A stretch of DNA of 24,084 nucleotides, taken from Rhodospirillales bacterium. GTDB taxonomy: Bacteria > Pseudomonadota > Alphaproteobacteria > Acetobacterales > Acetobacteraceae. Every line of letters begins with the position of its first letter. Positions within the stretch are counted from its first letter, which is position 1. Location: contig JANXXW010000260.1 in the NCBI GenBank assembly GCA_025350425.1, positions 1 through 24,084 on the forward strand, in the 5' to 3' direction. The translations under genes and the position numbers were made by a program. The notes under the pieces are model-generated. The model was not told the DNA's origin and made no database searches. It was given only the letters and a program-made list of their open reading frames with translations. Below are positions 14,695 through 23,164 of the stretch, piece by piece.

Positions 14695-15666
14695 CTACCC
14701 GCGCTTGGCCTCGATTGCATCCCAGATCAGCGCCGACAGGTCCGTGCCGTCAAATCGCGCGATCTCTTGCAGCCCAGTGGGCGATGTCACGTTGATCTCG
14801 GTCAAGTAGTCTCCGATCACGTCGATGCCCACGAATATCATGCCCTGGTCGCGCAGCATGGGGCCAATCGCCTCGCAGATCTCCATGTCGCGCCTGGTTA
14901 GCGGCGACTTCTCGGGCCGCCCGCCGACATGCATGTTGCTGCGCGCCTCGCCGGCCGCCGGCACGCGGTTCAGGGCACCTTCGGCTTTACCGTCCACCAG
15001 GATGATACGCTTGTCGCCGGCGCGCACCGCCGCTTCGTAGCGCTGTATCATCAAGGGTTCGCGGGAGCGGGCGAAGTGCATTTCCAGCAGCGACGCCAGA
15101 TTTTCGTCGTCCGGCTTGATGCGGAACACACCGGCACCGCCGTTGCCGAACAAGGGTTTGACGATGATGTCCTTATATTGCGCCCGGAAGTCGCGGATGG
15201 CGGCGCTGTCCCAGGTTACCAGGGTGGGCGGCATCAGGTCGGGGAAGTGCGTCACCAGCAGCTTCTCCGGCGCGTTCCGGACCGATGCCGGGTCGTTCAC
15301 CACTAGGGTATGCGGATGGATGTGCTCCAGCATATGAGTAGCTGTGATGTAGGCCATGTCGAATGGCGGGTCCTGGCGCATCAGGATAACGTCCATCTCT
15401 CCGAGATCGACCAGTGCCGCCTCGCCGACTTTGTAATGATCCCCGCGCACGCGGCGCACCTGGACCGGCCGGGCCAAGGCGCGCAGGCGCTTGTGCCGCT
15501 TGCCGCCGGGGACCGGCGTGCCCTCCGAGAGCGTCATATGGCGCACTTCGTAATGCCACAGCGCGTGGCCGCGCTCCTGGGCGGTCAACATCAGGGCGAA
15601 TGTGCTGTCGCCGTCGATGTTGATAGTCTCGATCGGGTCCATCTGGACTGCGACATTCATCGCCAT
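14695..15666 (-). CDS. gshB: Glutathione synthetase
   Basis: GshB is an ATP-grasp enzyme joining gamma-glutamylcysteine and glycine. Visible features are MDPIETINIDGDSTFALMLT near the N-terminus, MRQDPPFDMAYITATHMLEH, NDPASVRNAPEKLL, the ATP-grasp strand-loop IIVKPLFGNGGAGVFRI, and the metal-binding end FVGIDVIGDYLTEINVTSPT. The start is placed at ATG 15666-15664, giving 323 aa, because AGGA lies about 9 bp upstream and the family N-terminus begins here; the frame is open for another 11 codons upstream. A divergent glutathione S-transferase gene starts 108 bp away, so two glutathione genes share an intergenic region. Confidence 0.96.
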   Translation of the reverse strand: MAMNVAVQMDPIETINIDGDSTFALMLTAQERGHALWHYEVRHMTLSEGTPVPGGKRHKRLRALARPVQVRRVRGDHYKVGEAALVDLGEMDVILMRQDPPFDMAYITATHMLEHIHPHTLVVNDPASVRNAPEKLLVTHFPDLMPPTLVTWDSAAIRDFRAQYKDIIVKPLFGNGGAGVFRIKPDDENLASLLEMHFARSREPLMIQRYEAAVRAGDKRIILVDGKAEGALNRVPAAGEARSNMHVGGRPEKSPLTRRDMEICEAIGPMLRDQGMIFVGIDVIGDYLTEINVTSPTGLQEIARFDGTDLSALIWDAIEAKRG

Positions 15667-15774
15667 GCATATCTTCCTGTCGTGTGGCGGGGAATGCATT
15701 AGGCCGGGGGAGGGGTCTGGGCAAGCAGGGCAGGTTTGCTACTCTGCGTGGCGACCAGGGATGGAACCGCCACC

Positions 15775-16404
15775 ATGACCGAAGAACTCGTGTTCTACAC
15801 CAACCCGATGTCGCGCGGGCGAGTGGCGCGGTGGATGCTGGAGGAGATCGGCGTGCCGTATCGCACCGAATTGCTGGACTATGGCACCACGATGAAGGGC
15901 ACCGAGTATCGCGCCATCAATCCGATGGGCAAGGTGCCTGCGATCCGGCATGGCGAGATGGTGGTGACGGAAACGGCGGCGATCTGCGCCTATCTGGCCG
16001 ACGCGTTTCCCGAAGCCTGTCTGGCGCCTCCGCCGGGCGACAAGTTGCGCGGCACATACTATCGTTGGCTGTTTTTCGTCGCCGGGCCGTTGGAGGCTGC
16101 GGTGACCAATGCGGCGCTGGGCGTGGTGGTGCCCGAAGGGCGCGAGCGCATGGCGGGCTACGGCAGTCTTGCCAACACGCTGGATACGGCGGAGGGCGCC
16201 GTCTCGCGCGGCGGCTATCTTGCGGGCGAGCGATTTACGGCAGCAGACCTTTACATGAGCTCGCATCTCGCCTTCGGGATGATGTTCGGCGGGGTCGAGA
16301 AACGCCCGGCGTTCGAGGCTTATGCCAGTCGCATGGCCGCGCGCCCGGCTGCCGTCAGGGCGCGCGAGATCGACGACGCGCTGATCGCGGCTACTGTCAC
16401 ATAG
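15775..16404 (+). CDS. Glutathione S-transferase family protein
   Basis: This is a 209-aa cytosolic GST. The thioredoxin-like N-terminal domain (about 1-82) begins ELVFYTNPMSRGRVARWMLE, with the candidate catalytic Ser13, followed by the glutathione-site signature INPMGKVPA (48-56) and ETAAI (66-70). The helical C-terminal domain contains GGYLAGERFTAADLYMSSHL, the usual N-capping box segment. The ATG at 15775 is preferred over upstream in-frame codons because the family's first strand starts immediately after it. The gene is divergent from gshB, which supplies its cofactor. The substrate cannot be deduced. Confidence 0.92.
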   Translation: MTEELVFYTNPMSRGRVARWMLEEIGVPYRTELLDYGTTMKGTEYRAINPMGKVPAIRHGEMVVTETAAICAYLADAFPEACLAPPPGDKLRGTYYRWLFFVAGPLEAAVTNAALGVVVPEGRERMAGYGSLANTLDTAEGAVSRGGYLAGERFTAADLYMSSHLAFGMMFGGVEKRPAFEAYASRMAARPAAVRAREIDDALIAATVT

Positions 16405-16462
16405 CCAAGTGGACTCAGTCGCTTTCTGTCCGAACTAAACCGGCTACCGCCCAGGAGCAGCC

Positions 16463-17584
16463 ATGATCCGCGCCGCCCTTCTTCTCGCCGGTCTTCTTGT
16501 AACCAGCACGGCGTATGCCGCCGAGCCGGTGCGGATCGGCATCACCACCATCCTCAGTGGCCCATTCGCCGATCGCGGCCAGTCCGAACAGTATGGCGCG
16601 CAGTTGGCCCTGAACGAGATCAACGAGGCCGGCGGGCTGCTGGGGCGACCGATCGAGGCGTTCTATGCCGACAATGCCTGCAAGCCGGAGGTTGGCCTGC
16701 CCGCAACAAGGCGTTTGATCGAGCAGGAGCATGTGCCGGTCCTGATCGGAGCGCTCTGCACCCCGGTCACCCGCGCCATCATGCCACTGGTGGCGGCGGC
16801 CAAGGTGCCGCTGGTGATCGCCACGTCCGCCGGGCAGGATTTCGTCGATGCGTCCGGCAAGGGCGGCAACGACTACCTGTTCAAGACTATTCCTTCGGAG
16901 CTGGACATCGCGCAGGGGGTTATCCGCTATCTCGGCAAGCACGGCGTGAAGTCGGTGGCCGTGGTGGCGGATGCGGGCGACTTCCCGCGTTCGACCGCCG
17001 TGGCGCTTGCCCGAGCAGCCGAGGCATCCGGGATGAGGATTACGGCGGATGAGACGGTCGCAGCCGGTACCACCGATCTCGCACCGCTTCTGGAGAAGCT
17101 TCGCACCGGCGCACCTGATGCGGTGTTGACCGTGTTGTTCGGCTCCACCACCCCGTTCTTCAGTGCCTATGAGGCCTCGGGGTGGAAGGTGCCGGTAAGC
17201 GGGCGGGTCGATTTCGCCGCCGCATTGGCGGCCGTGTCGCCGAAGTTCCGCGATGCCGGTGGACTTGCGGACCTAACCGGCGTCGTGGTGTTCAGCACGG
17301 CCCAGGAGGGAGTCCACGACTTCGTAGCCTCCTATCGCGCCCATTACGGCCTGATGCCGACGCAGCGCTCGTTCTTCGTCTACGAGGCGGTTTATTTAGT
17401 GGCCGACGCCATCCGGCGCGCAGGCGTCGATGAGCCGGCCGCGATCGAGGCCGCGCTGAAGACCACCACCATGTCATCCCGCCTCGGTGGCACTTACGCA
17501 CCCGACGACCACAACCACGCCCATACGCCGCTGCTCATCCTGGGAATGCGGGACGGCAAACCCGGGGTAATTGCCTTTGAGTAG
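16463..17584 (+). CDS. ABC transporter substrate-binding protein, branched-chain type
   Basis: This is a periplasmic ligand-binding protein of the leucine/amide-type family (type I periplasmic fold), 373 aa. Residues 1-20 are a clear signal peptide (MIRAALLLAGLLVTSTAYAA). The mature protein begins EPVRIGITTILSGPFADRGQ and continues with ALNEINEAGGLLGRPIEAFY, PVLIGALCTPVTRAIMPLVA and ATSAGQDFVD, all typical of the first lobe. CAGGAG lies about 5 bp before the ATG. No permease or ATPase genes are adjacent, so it may work with a transporter encoded elsewhere. It is intact, unlike the related but distinct remnant at 6092-6900. The ligand is unknown. Confidence 0.9.
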   Translation: MIRAALLLAGLLVTSTAYAAEPVRIGITTILSGPFADRGQSEQYGAQLALNEINEAGGLLGRPIEAFYADNACKPEVGLPATRRLIEQEHVPVLIGALCTPVTRAIMPLVAAAKVPLVIATSAGQDFVDASGKGGNDYLFKTIPSELDIAQGVIRYLGKHGVKSVAVVADAGDFPRSTAVALARAAEASGMRITADETVAAGTTDLAPLLEKLRTGAPDAVLTVLFGSTTPFFSAYEASGWKVPVSGRVDFAAALAAVSPKFRDAGGLADLTGVVVFSTAQEGVHDFVASYRAHYGLMPTQRSFFVYEAVYLVADAIRRAGVDEPAAIEAALKTTTMSSRLGGTYAPDDHNHAHTPLLILGMRDGKPGVIAFE

Positions 17585-17623
17585 CGCCTTGCCCCGGCAG
17601 GCCGCTTTGCCCATCTGCGGACA

Positions 17624-18451
17624 ATGAATAACCTTGCCCACCTCTCCGATCGCGCGGTGCTTACGGTATCGGGCGACGACCGCGTATCGTTCCTGCAGGG
17701 CCTCGTATCGAATGACGTGGCGGGAGCCGTGGCGGGACAAGCGGTGTTCGCGGCGTTGCTGACACCGCAGGGCAAGTGGCTGGCGGATTTCTTCATCCTC
17801 GCCGACGTGGACCGGCTGTTGCTGGACTGCGAGCGGGCATTGGCACCAATGCTGGCCCAGCGGCTCACCCGCTACCGTCTGCGCGCGAAAGTCACAGTCG
17901 CACCCTCCGACATCCATGTTTACGTCGCCTGGGGCGATGCCCCCGAATTCGGGGACCTAGCAATCGTCGCCCGCGATCCCCGGCTGCCGGAGGCGGGCTG
18001 GCGGGTGCTCTCCGGCGCGGTTCTGCCCGCCCCCGCCACAGTCACCGCCACCGCTACCGATTGGGACGCTCACCGCCTCCGACTGGGCTTGCCGGACGGC
18101 TCGCGCGACCTCGAGACGGACAAGACCCTCCTCCTCGAAGCCGGCTTCGAGGAGCTGAACGGCGTATCCTGGACCAAGGGCTGCTACATGGGCCAGGAAC
18201 TCACGGCGCGGACCAAGTATCGCGGCTTGCTCAAGCGCCGCCTCATACCCGTGGTGATCGAGGGCGAACCGCCGGCGCCGGGCACCCCGGTCCTGCGGAA
18301 CGGCTTGGAGGTAGGCACGATGCGCTCCAGCCTCGGCCAGCGCGCCATCGCCCAGCTTCGGCTCGACGCGCTGGACGCAGCGCTCACCTGCGGCGGCGCC
18401 ACGTTGCGGGCCGAGATCCCCGCCTGGATGAAGCTCGCCGGCGCGGGTTGA
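17624..18451 (+). CDS. ygfZ: YgfZ/CAF17-like folate-binding Fe-S maintenance protein
   Basis: This 275-aa protein of the GcvT-like folate-binding family (YgfZ/IBA57) helps maintain certain 4Fe-4S enzymes. The diagnostic motif KGCYMGQE is at residues 185-192 with the conserved cysteine Cys187, followed by LTARTKYRGLLKRRLIPV. The N-terminus shows LTVSGDDRVSFLQGLVSNDV and LTPQGKWLADFFIL, the tetrahydrofolate-site strands of the family. The ATG at 17624 has only a weak ribosome site. It lies 39 bp after the binding-protein gene and 48 bp before the DUF374 acyltransferase gene. The gene symbol follows the E. coli family name. Confidence 0.9.
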   Translation: MNNLAHLSDRAVLTVSGDDRVSFLQGLVSNDVAGAVAGQAVFAALLTPQGKWLADFFILADVDRLLLDCERALAPMLAQRLTRYRLRAKVTVAPSDIHVYVAWGDAPEFGDLAIVARDPRLPEAGWRVLSGAVLPAPATVTATATDWDAHRLRLGLPDGSRDLETDKTLLLEAGFEELNGVSWTKGCYMGQELTARTKYRGLLKRRLIPVVIEGEPPAPGTPVLRNGLEVGTMRSSLGQRAIAQLRLDALDAALTCGGATLRAEIPAWMKLAGAG

Positions 18452-18499
18452 CCGCCGGCGTTCATCGACACGCCTCACCCCTCATGCTACCCGCCCGCC

Positions 18500-19174
18500 A
18501 TGTTCAAACGCCTTCTGAAACACCCTGGCACGCAGGCGATGCTGGCGTCGGTGGTCGGGCGTTATCTGGCGTTCGCGCTCCGCACTACACGATGGACGCT
18601 GCACGGTGAGGAACATCTTGCGCCGTATCTGACCCAGCCGGCGATCGCCGCCTTCTGGCATGAGCGGCTACCGCTGATGCCGGCTCTTTGGTTGCATGCC
18701 CGTGGCGCCATGCGCGCGCACGTGCTGGTCAGCCGCCACCGTGATGGCCGTTTCATCGGCGATATCATGCGCCGATTCGGGGTAGGCGTGGTGCATGGCT
18801 CCAGCCGCCGCAACGGCATCGAGCGCGGCGGCGCCGCCGGGATGCGCTCGATGCTAGGTGTCCTGCAAGCCGGCGACCACGTGGTGATCACGCCGGACGG
18901 CCCACGCGGACCTCGGCGTGAGGCGGCTCCTGGCGTGGCCCGGCTCGCGGCGGTGTCGGGTGTTCCGGTCCTACCGTGCGCGGCCCAGACCACGCAGCGG
19001 CGCGTGCTGCCAAGCTGGGACCGCATGGTGCTGCCGCTGCCCTGGGGACGCGGGGCGTTGGTGTGCCTGCCCGCCATCGCGGTCGGGCGCGACGAATGGG
19101 AGGCGGCGCTCCCCGCCATAGCCTCCTCCCTCACCGAGGCCGCCGCCCTGGCTGACCGGCTTTGCGCCACCTGA
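18500..19174 (+). CDS. DUF374 lysophospholipid acyltransferase-like protein
   Basis: This 224-aa member of the LPLAT superfamily (DUF374 branch) probably acts on the Kdo-lipid A or phospholipid pathway at the inner membrane. Visible features are the catalytic-type block AFWHERLPLMP with His54 at 51-61, SRHRDGRFIGDIMRRFG, GVVHGSSRR and the substrate loop TPDGPRGPRREAAPGVARLA. The first ~30 residues are basic then hydrophobic, consistent with membrane association. Its stop overlaps the waaA start by one base (TGATG), so the two are translationally coupled. This gene order in front of waaA is common in alphaproteobacteria. The substrate is inferred from context. Confidence 0.88.
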   Translation: MFKRLLKHPGTQAMLASVVGRYLAFALRTTRWTLHGEEHLAPYLTQPAIAAFWHERLPLMPALWLHARGAMRAHVLVSRHRDGRFIGDIMRRFGVGVVHGSSRRNGIERGGAAGMRSMLGVLQAGDHVVITPDGPRGPRREAAPGVARLAAVSGVPVLPCAAQTTQRRVLPSWDRMVLPLPWGRGALVCLPAIAVGRDEWEAALPAIASSLTEAAALADRLCAT

Positions 19175-20448
19175 TGTTACGGGCGCTCTATGCCACGACC
19201 GCCACGCTCTTGGCGCCAGCCCTGCGGCTGTGGATCGCGCGCCGGGTCCGCACCGGCCACGAATTGCCCAACCGGGTGGCAGAGCGGCGCGGGATCGATA
19301 CCGGCGCGGGGCCCACCGGCGCGGGCCCCACTGGCAGGGTATTGTGGCTCCATGCGTCGAGCGTGGGCGAAACGAACTCCGTGCTCCCGGTGCTGGCAGC
19401 GCTGGCCAGGCTTGAACCGGACGCGACCCTGCTGATGACGACCGGAACGGTCAGTGCGGCTGGATTGCTGGCCGCCCGGCTTCCGGTGCTCGGGCTGGAA
19501 GCGCGCGTCATCCACCGCTTCGCGCCGTGGGACGTGCCCAAATGGGTGGCGCGCTTTCTCGACCATTGGCGGCCCGATGCGGTGGCCTTCGTCGAAAGCG
19601 AGGTCTGGCCGAACCTCCTGGCCGCCTGCAGCGCGCGGCGCATCCCCGTCATGCTGGTCAACGCCCGGCTCTCGGCCCGCAGCCTCGCGCGCTGGCGTCT
19701 GCTGGGCGCCGCCGGCCGCGCCGTGTTTGCAGGATTTTCCCGTGCCCAGGCGCAATCAACGATCGACGCGGACCGATTGCGCGCCATGGCGCTTATGGAT
19801 ATCCCATTGACCGGAAACCTGAAATTCGCGGCCCCGCCGCTACCGGTTGATACAGCCGAGTTGGCTCGGTTGCTCGCCTTGATTGGAGACCGTCCGCGCT
19901 GGCTCGCTTCATGCACACATCCCGGCGAGGAACAGATCGTGCTTGCGGTACATGCGGAATTGGTGCGCGAATTTTCCGCGTTGCTTACCATCATCGTCCC
20001 GCGCCACCCACATCGCGGCGAGGAGGTCCAGCGTCTTGCGCCCAGTACGCGCCGTGCCGCGGGGCAGGACCCACCGAACAGCGAAGGCATCTGGATCGGC
20101 GACACACTCGGCGAGCTTGGCCTGTATTACAGTCTCGTCGGGCATGCCTTTATCGGCGGCAGTCTCGTGGCCATGGGGGGGCAGAACCCGCTGGAGGCCG
20201 CCCGCCTCGGCTGTGCCACGGCGATCGGCCCGTATACCGAGAACCAGCGTGAGGCGGTCGCCATGCTGGAGCAGGCCGGCGCGCTCGAAAAGATCGGCGA
20301 CGCGGCTGGTCTCGCGGGTTGGTCCGGACGGATGCTCCGCGAACCCGCCTCTCGCGATCGTGCCGCTCAGGCGGGGATCGCGGTGGCCGATGGCGCGGCG
20401 GAGTTGCCGGAGCAGGTTGCCCGCGCGTTCCTCGGACTGCTCGGCTGA
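19174..20448 (+). CDS. waaA: 3-deoxy-D-manno-octulosonic acid transferase
   Basis: WaaA (KdtA) adds Kdo from CMP-Kdo to lipid IVA at the cytoplasmic face of the inner membrane. The 424-aa protein has a hydrophobic N-terminus, the RVAERRG segment with the candidate catalytic base Glu37, LHASSVGET (59-67), VESEVWPN (140-147), a LASCTHPGEEQIVL block and GGQNPLE (335-341), all glycosyltransferase family 30 signatures. ATG 19174 is chosen over TTG 19162 because it overlaps the preceding stop by one base. Residues 44-53 hold a direct repeat (GAGPT twice) caused by a near-duplicated 15-bp GC-rich unit around 19300-19335. lpxK begins one base after the stop. Confidence 0.95.
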   Translation: MLRALYATTATLLAPALRLWIARRVRTGHELPNRVAERRGIDTGAGPTGAGPTGRVLWLHASSVGETNSVLPVLAALARLEPDATLLMTTGTVSAAGLLAARLPVLGLEARVIHRFAPWDVPKWVARFLDHWRPDAVAFVESEVWPNLLAACSARRIPVMLVNARLSARSLARWRLLGAAGRAVFAGFSRAQAQSTIDADRLRAMALMDIPLTGNLKFAAPPLPVDTAELARLLALIGDRPRWLASCTHPGEEQIVLAVHAELVREFSALLTIIVPRHPHRGEEVQRLAPSTRRAAGQDPPNSEGIWIGDTLGELGLYYSLVGHAFIGGSLVAMGGQNPLEAARLGCATAIGPYTENQREAVAMLEQAGALEKIGDAAGLAGWSGRMLREPASRDRAAQAGIAVADGAAELPEQVARAFLGLLG

Positions 20449-20449
20449 C

Positions 20450-21403
20450 ATGCGCGTGCCCGCCTTCTGGGACAGCAACGGCGTCTGGCCGCATCTGCTC
20501 GCCCCGTTTTCCACGATCACGGCGGCCGCCACCGCCCACCGGGTCGCTCGGCCAGGTTGGCGCGCGCCCGTGCCGGTGATCTGCTGTGGCAACGCCTCCG
20601 TCGGCGGGTCCGGCAAGACCACGCTGGCGCTTGACCTCGGCGAACGCCTGCGCGCACGCCACGTCGCGGTGGCTTTTCTCACCCGAGGCTACGGGGGGCG
20701 CGCCGGGAAGGCTCTGCGCGTGACCCCGGACCACGATGCGCGCGATGTTGGGGACGAAGCCATGCTGCTCGCGGCCCTGGCCCCGACCTATGTAGGCGCC
20801 GATCGGGCCGCATCCGCGCAGGCCGCGATCAATGCGGGCGCCGAAGTACTCATCATGGATGACGGTCTACAAAACCCCAGCCTTCGCAAGGACTTCACAT
20901 TCCTCGTGATCGACGGCGCGGCTGGGTTCGGCAATGCCCGCATGCTCCCGGCCGGTCCGTTGCGCGAACCTGTCGCCATCGCCGCCGCCCGCTGCCAGGC
21001 CGCCGTGCTGATCGGCCCGGACGATCGCGGCGTGGTGCAAACCCTACCCGCAGGCCTGCCTGTCCTACGGGCAGGCCTGCGCTCCGGGATCGACCCGTCG
21101 CTCGGGAGGTTGCACGCATTCGCCGGTATCGGCCGCCCGGAAAAATTCTTTGCCTCCTTGCGCGCCGCCGGTGCCACCCTTGTCGCCACCACCGCCTTTC
21201 CGGACCACCACGCCTACACCGGGCCGGAAATTGCCCGGCTGCTGGCCGATGCGGCATTATCGGGCGCCATTCTGGTAACGACGCCGAAAGATCATGTGCG
21301 CCTCCCCAAGGATGCCGCCGCGGGGATACGTGCGGTCGGCGTAAGCCTCCACTGGGACGCGCCGGAGGAGATCGAGGCGCTGCTGCGGCGGTGGGCCGCG
21401 TGA
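20450..21403 (+). CDS. lpxK: Tetraacyldisaccharide 4'-kinase
   Basis: LpxK phosphorylates the 4' position of the lipid A disaccharide to give lipid IVA, the substrate of WaaA. The 317-aa protein starts RVPAFWDSNGVWPHLLAPFS (membrane-associating helix). It carries the P-loop GNASVGGSGKTT at 47-58, the LTRGYGGRAGKALRV segment, and the catalytic-region motif MDDGLQNPSLRKDFTFLVID. The second lobe contains FAGIGRPEKFFASL and TTPKDHVRLP, both typical. ATG 20450 is one base after the waaA stop; the long open frame upstream is out of frame with waaA and not coding. The end overlaps the next gene by four bases (GTGA). Confidence 0.95.
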   Translation: MRVPAFWDSNGVWPHLLAPFSTITAAATAHRVARPGWRAPVPVICCGNASVGGSGKTTLALDLGERLRARHVAVAFLTRGYGGRAGKALRVTPDHDARDVGDEAMLLAALAPTYVGADRAASAQAAINAGAEVLIMDDGLQNPSLRKDFTFLVIDGAAGFGNARMLPAGPLREPVAIAAARCQAAVLIGPDDRGVVQTLPAGLPVLRAGLRSGIDPSLGRLHAFAGIGRPEKFFASLRAAGATLVATTAFPDHHAYTGPEIARLLADAALSGAILVTTPKDHVRLPKDAAAGIRAVGVSLHWDAPEEIEALLRRWAA

Positions 21404-22287
21404 CCCGGCAAGACCTGTCGCACCGGCTGGAAGCCGCGATCTGCCGCGCGGCGCTGTTCCTGCTGCGCGGCATCGGTCCGGTTGCATCCTCCAACCTCGG
21501 CGGCGTCATCGCTCGGACGGTCGGCCCGTTGCTGCCGGTCTCGCGCGTCGCCCACGACAATCTCCGCCATGCCTTCCCGTTGCTCGACACGACCGCGCGC
21601 CGCAGGATCGTGCGCGGCGTATGGGACAATCTCGGCCGCACCGTCGCCGAGATGCCGCATACCAACGCGCTACGCCGAACCGCATCCGGTCCAGGCTGGT
21701 ACCTGGCCGACGAGGGCTGGGTGGAGCGCCTCCGCCAGCATGGCGGCCCAGCGATCTTCTTCACCGGCCATATCGGCAACTGGGAGCTGTTGCCCGCCGC
21801 CGCCGCCGGCCTGGGCGTCCCGCTTTCCATCGTCTATCGCGCCGCCAAGAACCCCTATGTCGATGCGCTCATTGCCGAACTGCGCGGCAGCGATGCCGGC
21901 GCGCATTTCCCGAAGGGCGCCATGGGCGCCCGCGCCGCCTTCGGCCATCTCTCGCGCGGCGGGATGCTGGGGCTGCTGATGGACCAGAAGTTAAACGACG
22001 GCATCGCCGTGCCGCTGTTTGGCCGCATGGCCATGACCGCGCCTTCTGCCGCCGCCTATGCGCTGCGCTTCCGCTGTCCACTGATTCCCGCCTATGTCCG
22101 CCGGGAAGGACCCGCCCGGTTCCGCATCGTGGTGGAGACGCCACTGACGCTGCCGGACAGCGGCGACCGGCAAGCCGATATCGCCGCCGTCACACTCGAC
22201 ATCAACCGCGCGCTGGAGCGTTGGATCACCGACTGGCCTGAAGGCTGGTTGTGGCTTCATCGCCGCTGGCCAAAGGAGCCACTATGA
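21400..22287 (+). CDS. LpxL-like lipid A acyltransferase
   Basis: This is a lysophospholipid acyltransferase of the LpxL/HtrB family, 295 aa, which would add a secondary acyl chain to Kdo-lipid A at the inner membrane. The catalytic motif is FTGHIGNWELLP with His124 and Glu129 (HX4E form, usual in LpxL). Downstream are SIVYRAAKNPYVDALIAELR, LMDQKLNDGIAVPLFGR, and the end WPEGWLWLHRRWP, all diagnostic. The start is taken as GTG 21400, which overlaps the lpxK stop (GTGA); GTG 21391 is an in-frame alternative that adds three residues. Its own stop overlaps the HAD gene start (ATGA). Confidence 0.92.
   Translation: MTRQDLSHRLEAAICRAALFLLRGIGPVASSNLGGVIARTVGPLLPVSRVAHDNLRHAFPLLDTTARRRIVRGVWDNLGRTVAEMPHTNALRRTASGPGWYLADEGWVERLRQHGGPAIFFTGHIGNWELLPAAAAGLGVPLSIVYRAAKNPYVDALIAELRGSDAGAHFPKGAMGARAAFGHLSRGGMLGLLMDQKLNDGIAVPLFGRMAMTAPSAAAYALRFRCPLIPAYVRREGPARFRIVVETPLTLPDSGDRQADIAAVTLDINRALERWITDWPEGWLWLHRRWPKEPL
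22271..22277 (+). promoter_or_regulatory. Strong ribosome binding site deciding the HAD start
   Basis: AAAGGAG lies six bases before ATG 22284, inside the last codons of the preceding acyltransferase gene. It settles the start against the in-frame TTG/ATG-like codons upstream. Confidence 0.7.
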
Positions 22288-22982
22288 TACGCACGCAAAC
22301 CATCGGCTCCCAAACCACTGGCTCCCAAAAGACGGGCCGGTGCGTCCTGCTCGACCTCGACGGCACGCTCACGGATAGTCGCCCCGGCATCATCGGCAGC
22401 ACCAACCACGCGCTGCGATACCTTGGCCACACGCCTGATCCGGCGCAGGATCTTACCTGGATCATCGGCCCGCCGCTGGAGACCGTGATCGCCCGCGTGC
22501 TGGCCCATTACGGAGACGTGCGCACGTCCGAAGCGGTTGCCGAGTATCGTCGCCACTACAGCGAGGTCGGCCTGCTGCAGAACACTATGTATCCCGGCAT
22601 CGCCGAGGCGCTGCACCGCTTGCGCGATGACGGCAACGACCTCGTGCTGGCCACCGCCAAGCGGACCCACCTGGCAATCCGGGTGATCGAGCATTTCGGC
22701 CTCACCCCGCTGTTCCGTGGCATCTACGGATCGGAAGGGGCGGGCGTGCTGGATCACAAGCCGGACCTCGTTGCCCATATCCTGGAGCGCGAGAAGCCCA
22801 CCACCGCAATCATGGTTGGGGACCGCCAGTACGATATCGCCGGCGCCCACGCCAACCATCTCCGCGCAATTGGCGTGGCCTGGGGCTATGGCGGGGTGGC
22901 GGAACTCACCGAGGCCGGGGCCGATGCCATCGCCGAGCGGCCGGACCAACTCGCGGCCCTGGTCCGGGCGGAAATGCCGTAG
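22284..22982 (+). CDS. HAD-superfamily hydrolase, phosphoglycolate phosphatase-like
   Basis: This is a haloacid-dehalogenase-type phosphatase of 232 aa. Motif I is DLDGTLTDS (24-32) with the nucleophile Asp24 and acid/base Asp26. Motif II is in LVLATAKRTH, motif III is the lysine of LDHKPDLV, and motif IV is VGDRQYD with Asp180. The cap domain between residues about 35 and 100 is helical, as in Gph-type enzymes. The first 18 residues carry a low-complexity repeat (IGSQTTGSQKTG, encoded by two copies of GGCTCCCAAA) absent from typical relatives. The start overlaps the acyltransferase stop (ATGA). The physiological substrate is unknown; the coupling suggests co-expression with envelope genes rather than a matching function. 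Confidence 0.88.
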   Translation: MIRTQTIGSQTTGSQKTGRCVLLDLDGTLTDSRPGIIGSTNHALRYLGHTPDPAQDLTWIIGPPLETVIARVLAHYGDVRTSEAVAEYRRHYSEVGLLQNTMYPGIAEALHRLRDDGNDLVLATAKRTHLAIRVIEHFGLTPLFRGIYGSEGAGVLDHKPDLVAHILEREKPTTAIMVGDRQYDIAGAHANHLRAIGVAWGYGGVAELTEAGADAIAERPDQLAALVRAEMP

Positions 22983-23039
22983 GGCGTCGCTCCGCCGGGG
23001 TAACATGATAGGGCGCCGCCCCGCCCGGGTAACACGGTA
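22982..23039 (+). repeat. Two-copy 29-bp tandem repeat
   Basis: 22982-23010 and 23011-23039 are direct copies matching at 24 of 29 positions; each contains a GGGTAACA core. The repeat starts at the last base of the HAD stop codon and fills the first third of the intergenic region before the glutamine-synthetase-like gene. Confidence 0.6.
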
Positions 23040-23073
23040 GCGGCCTCGCCGAACTCCTTGCGTGTCAGGATCA

Positions 23074-23115
23074 TCTCGGCCAGTGCGCTCAGAATGCGGA
23101 GCGCGCTGGCCGAGA
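23074..23115. repeat. Long intergenic inverted repeat (17-bp stem)
   Basis: 23074-23090 and 23099-23115 are inverted copies with one T:G pair, separated by an 8-base loop (AGAATGCG). No T run follows on either strand, so it is not a classical terminator. It ends 49 bp before the likely start of the downstream gene and could be a 5'-leader RNA structure or a small palindromic element. Confidence 0.55.
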
Positions 23116-23164
23116 CGGCGTGGCGATCTTGGAAGCCATGTTCAATGCTGCCACGATGGTCGTC

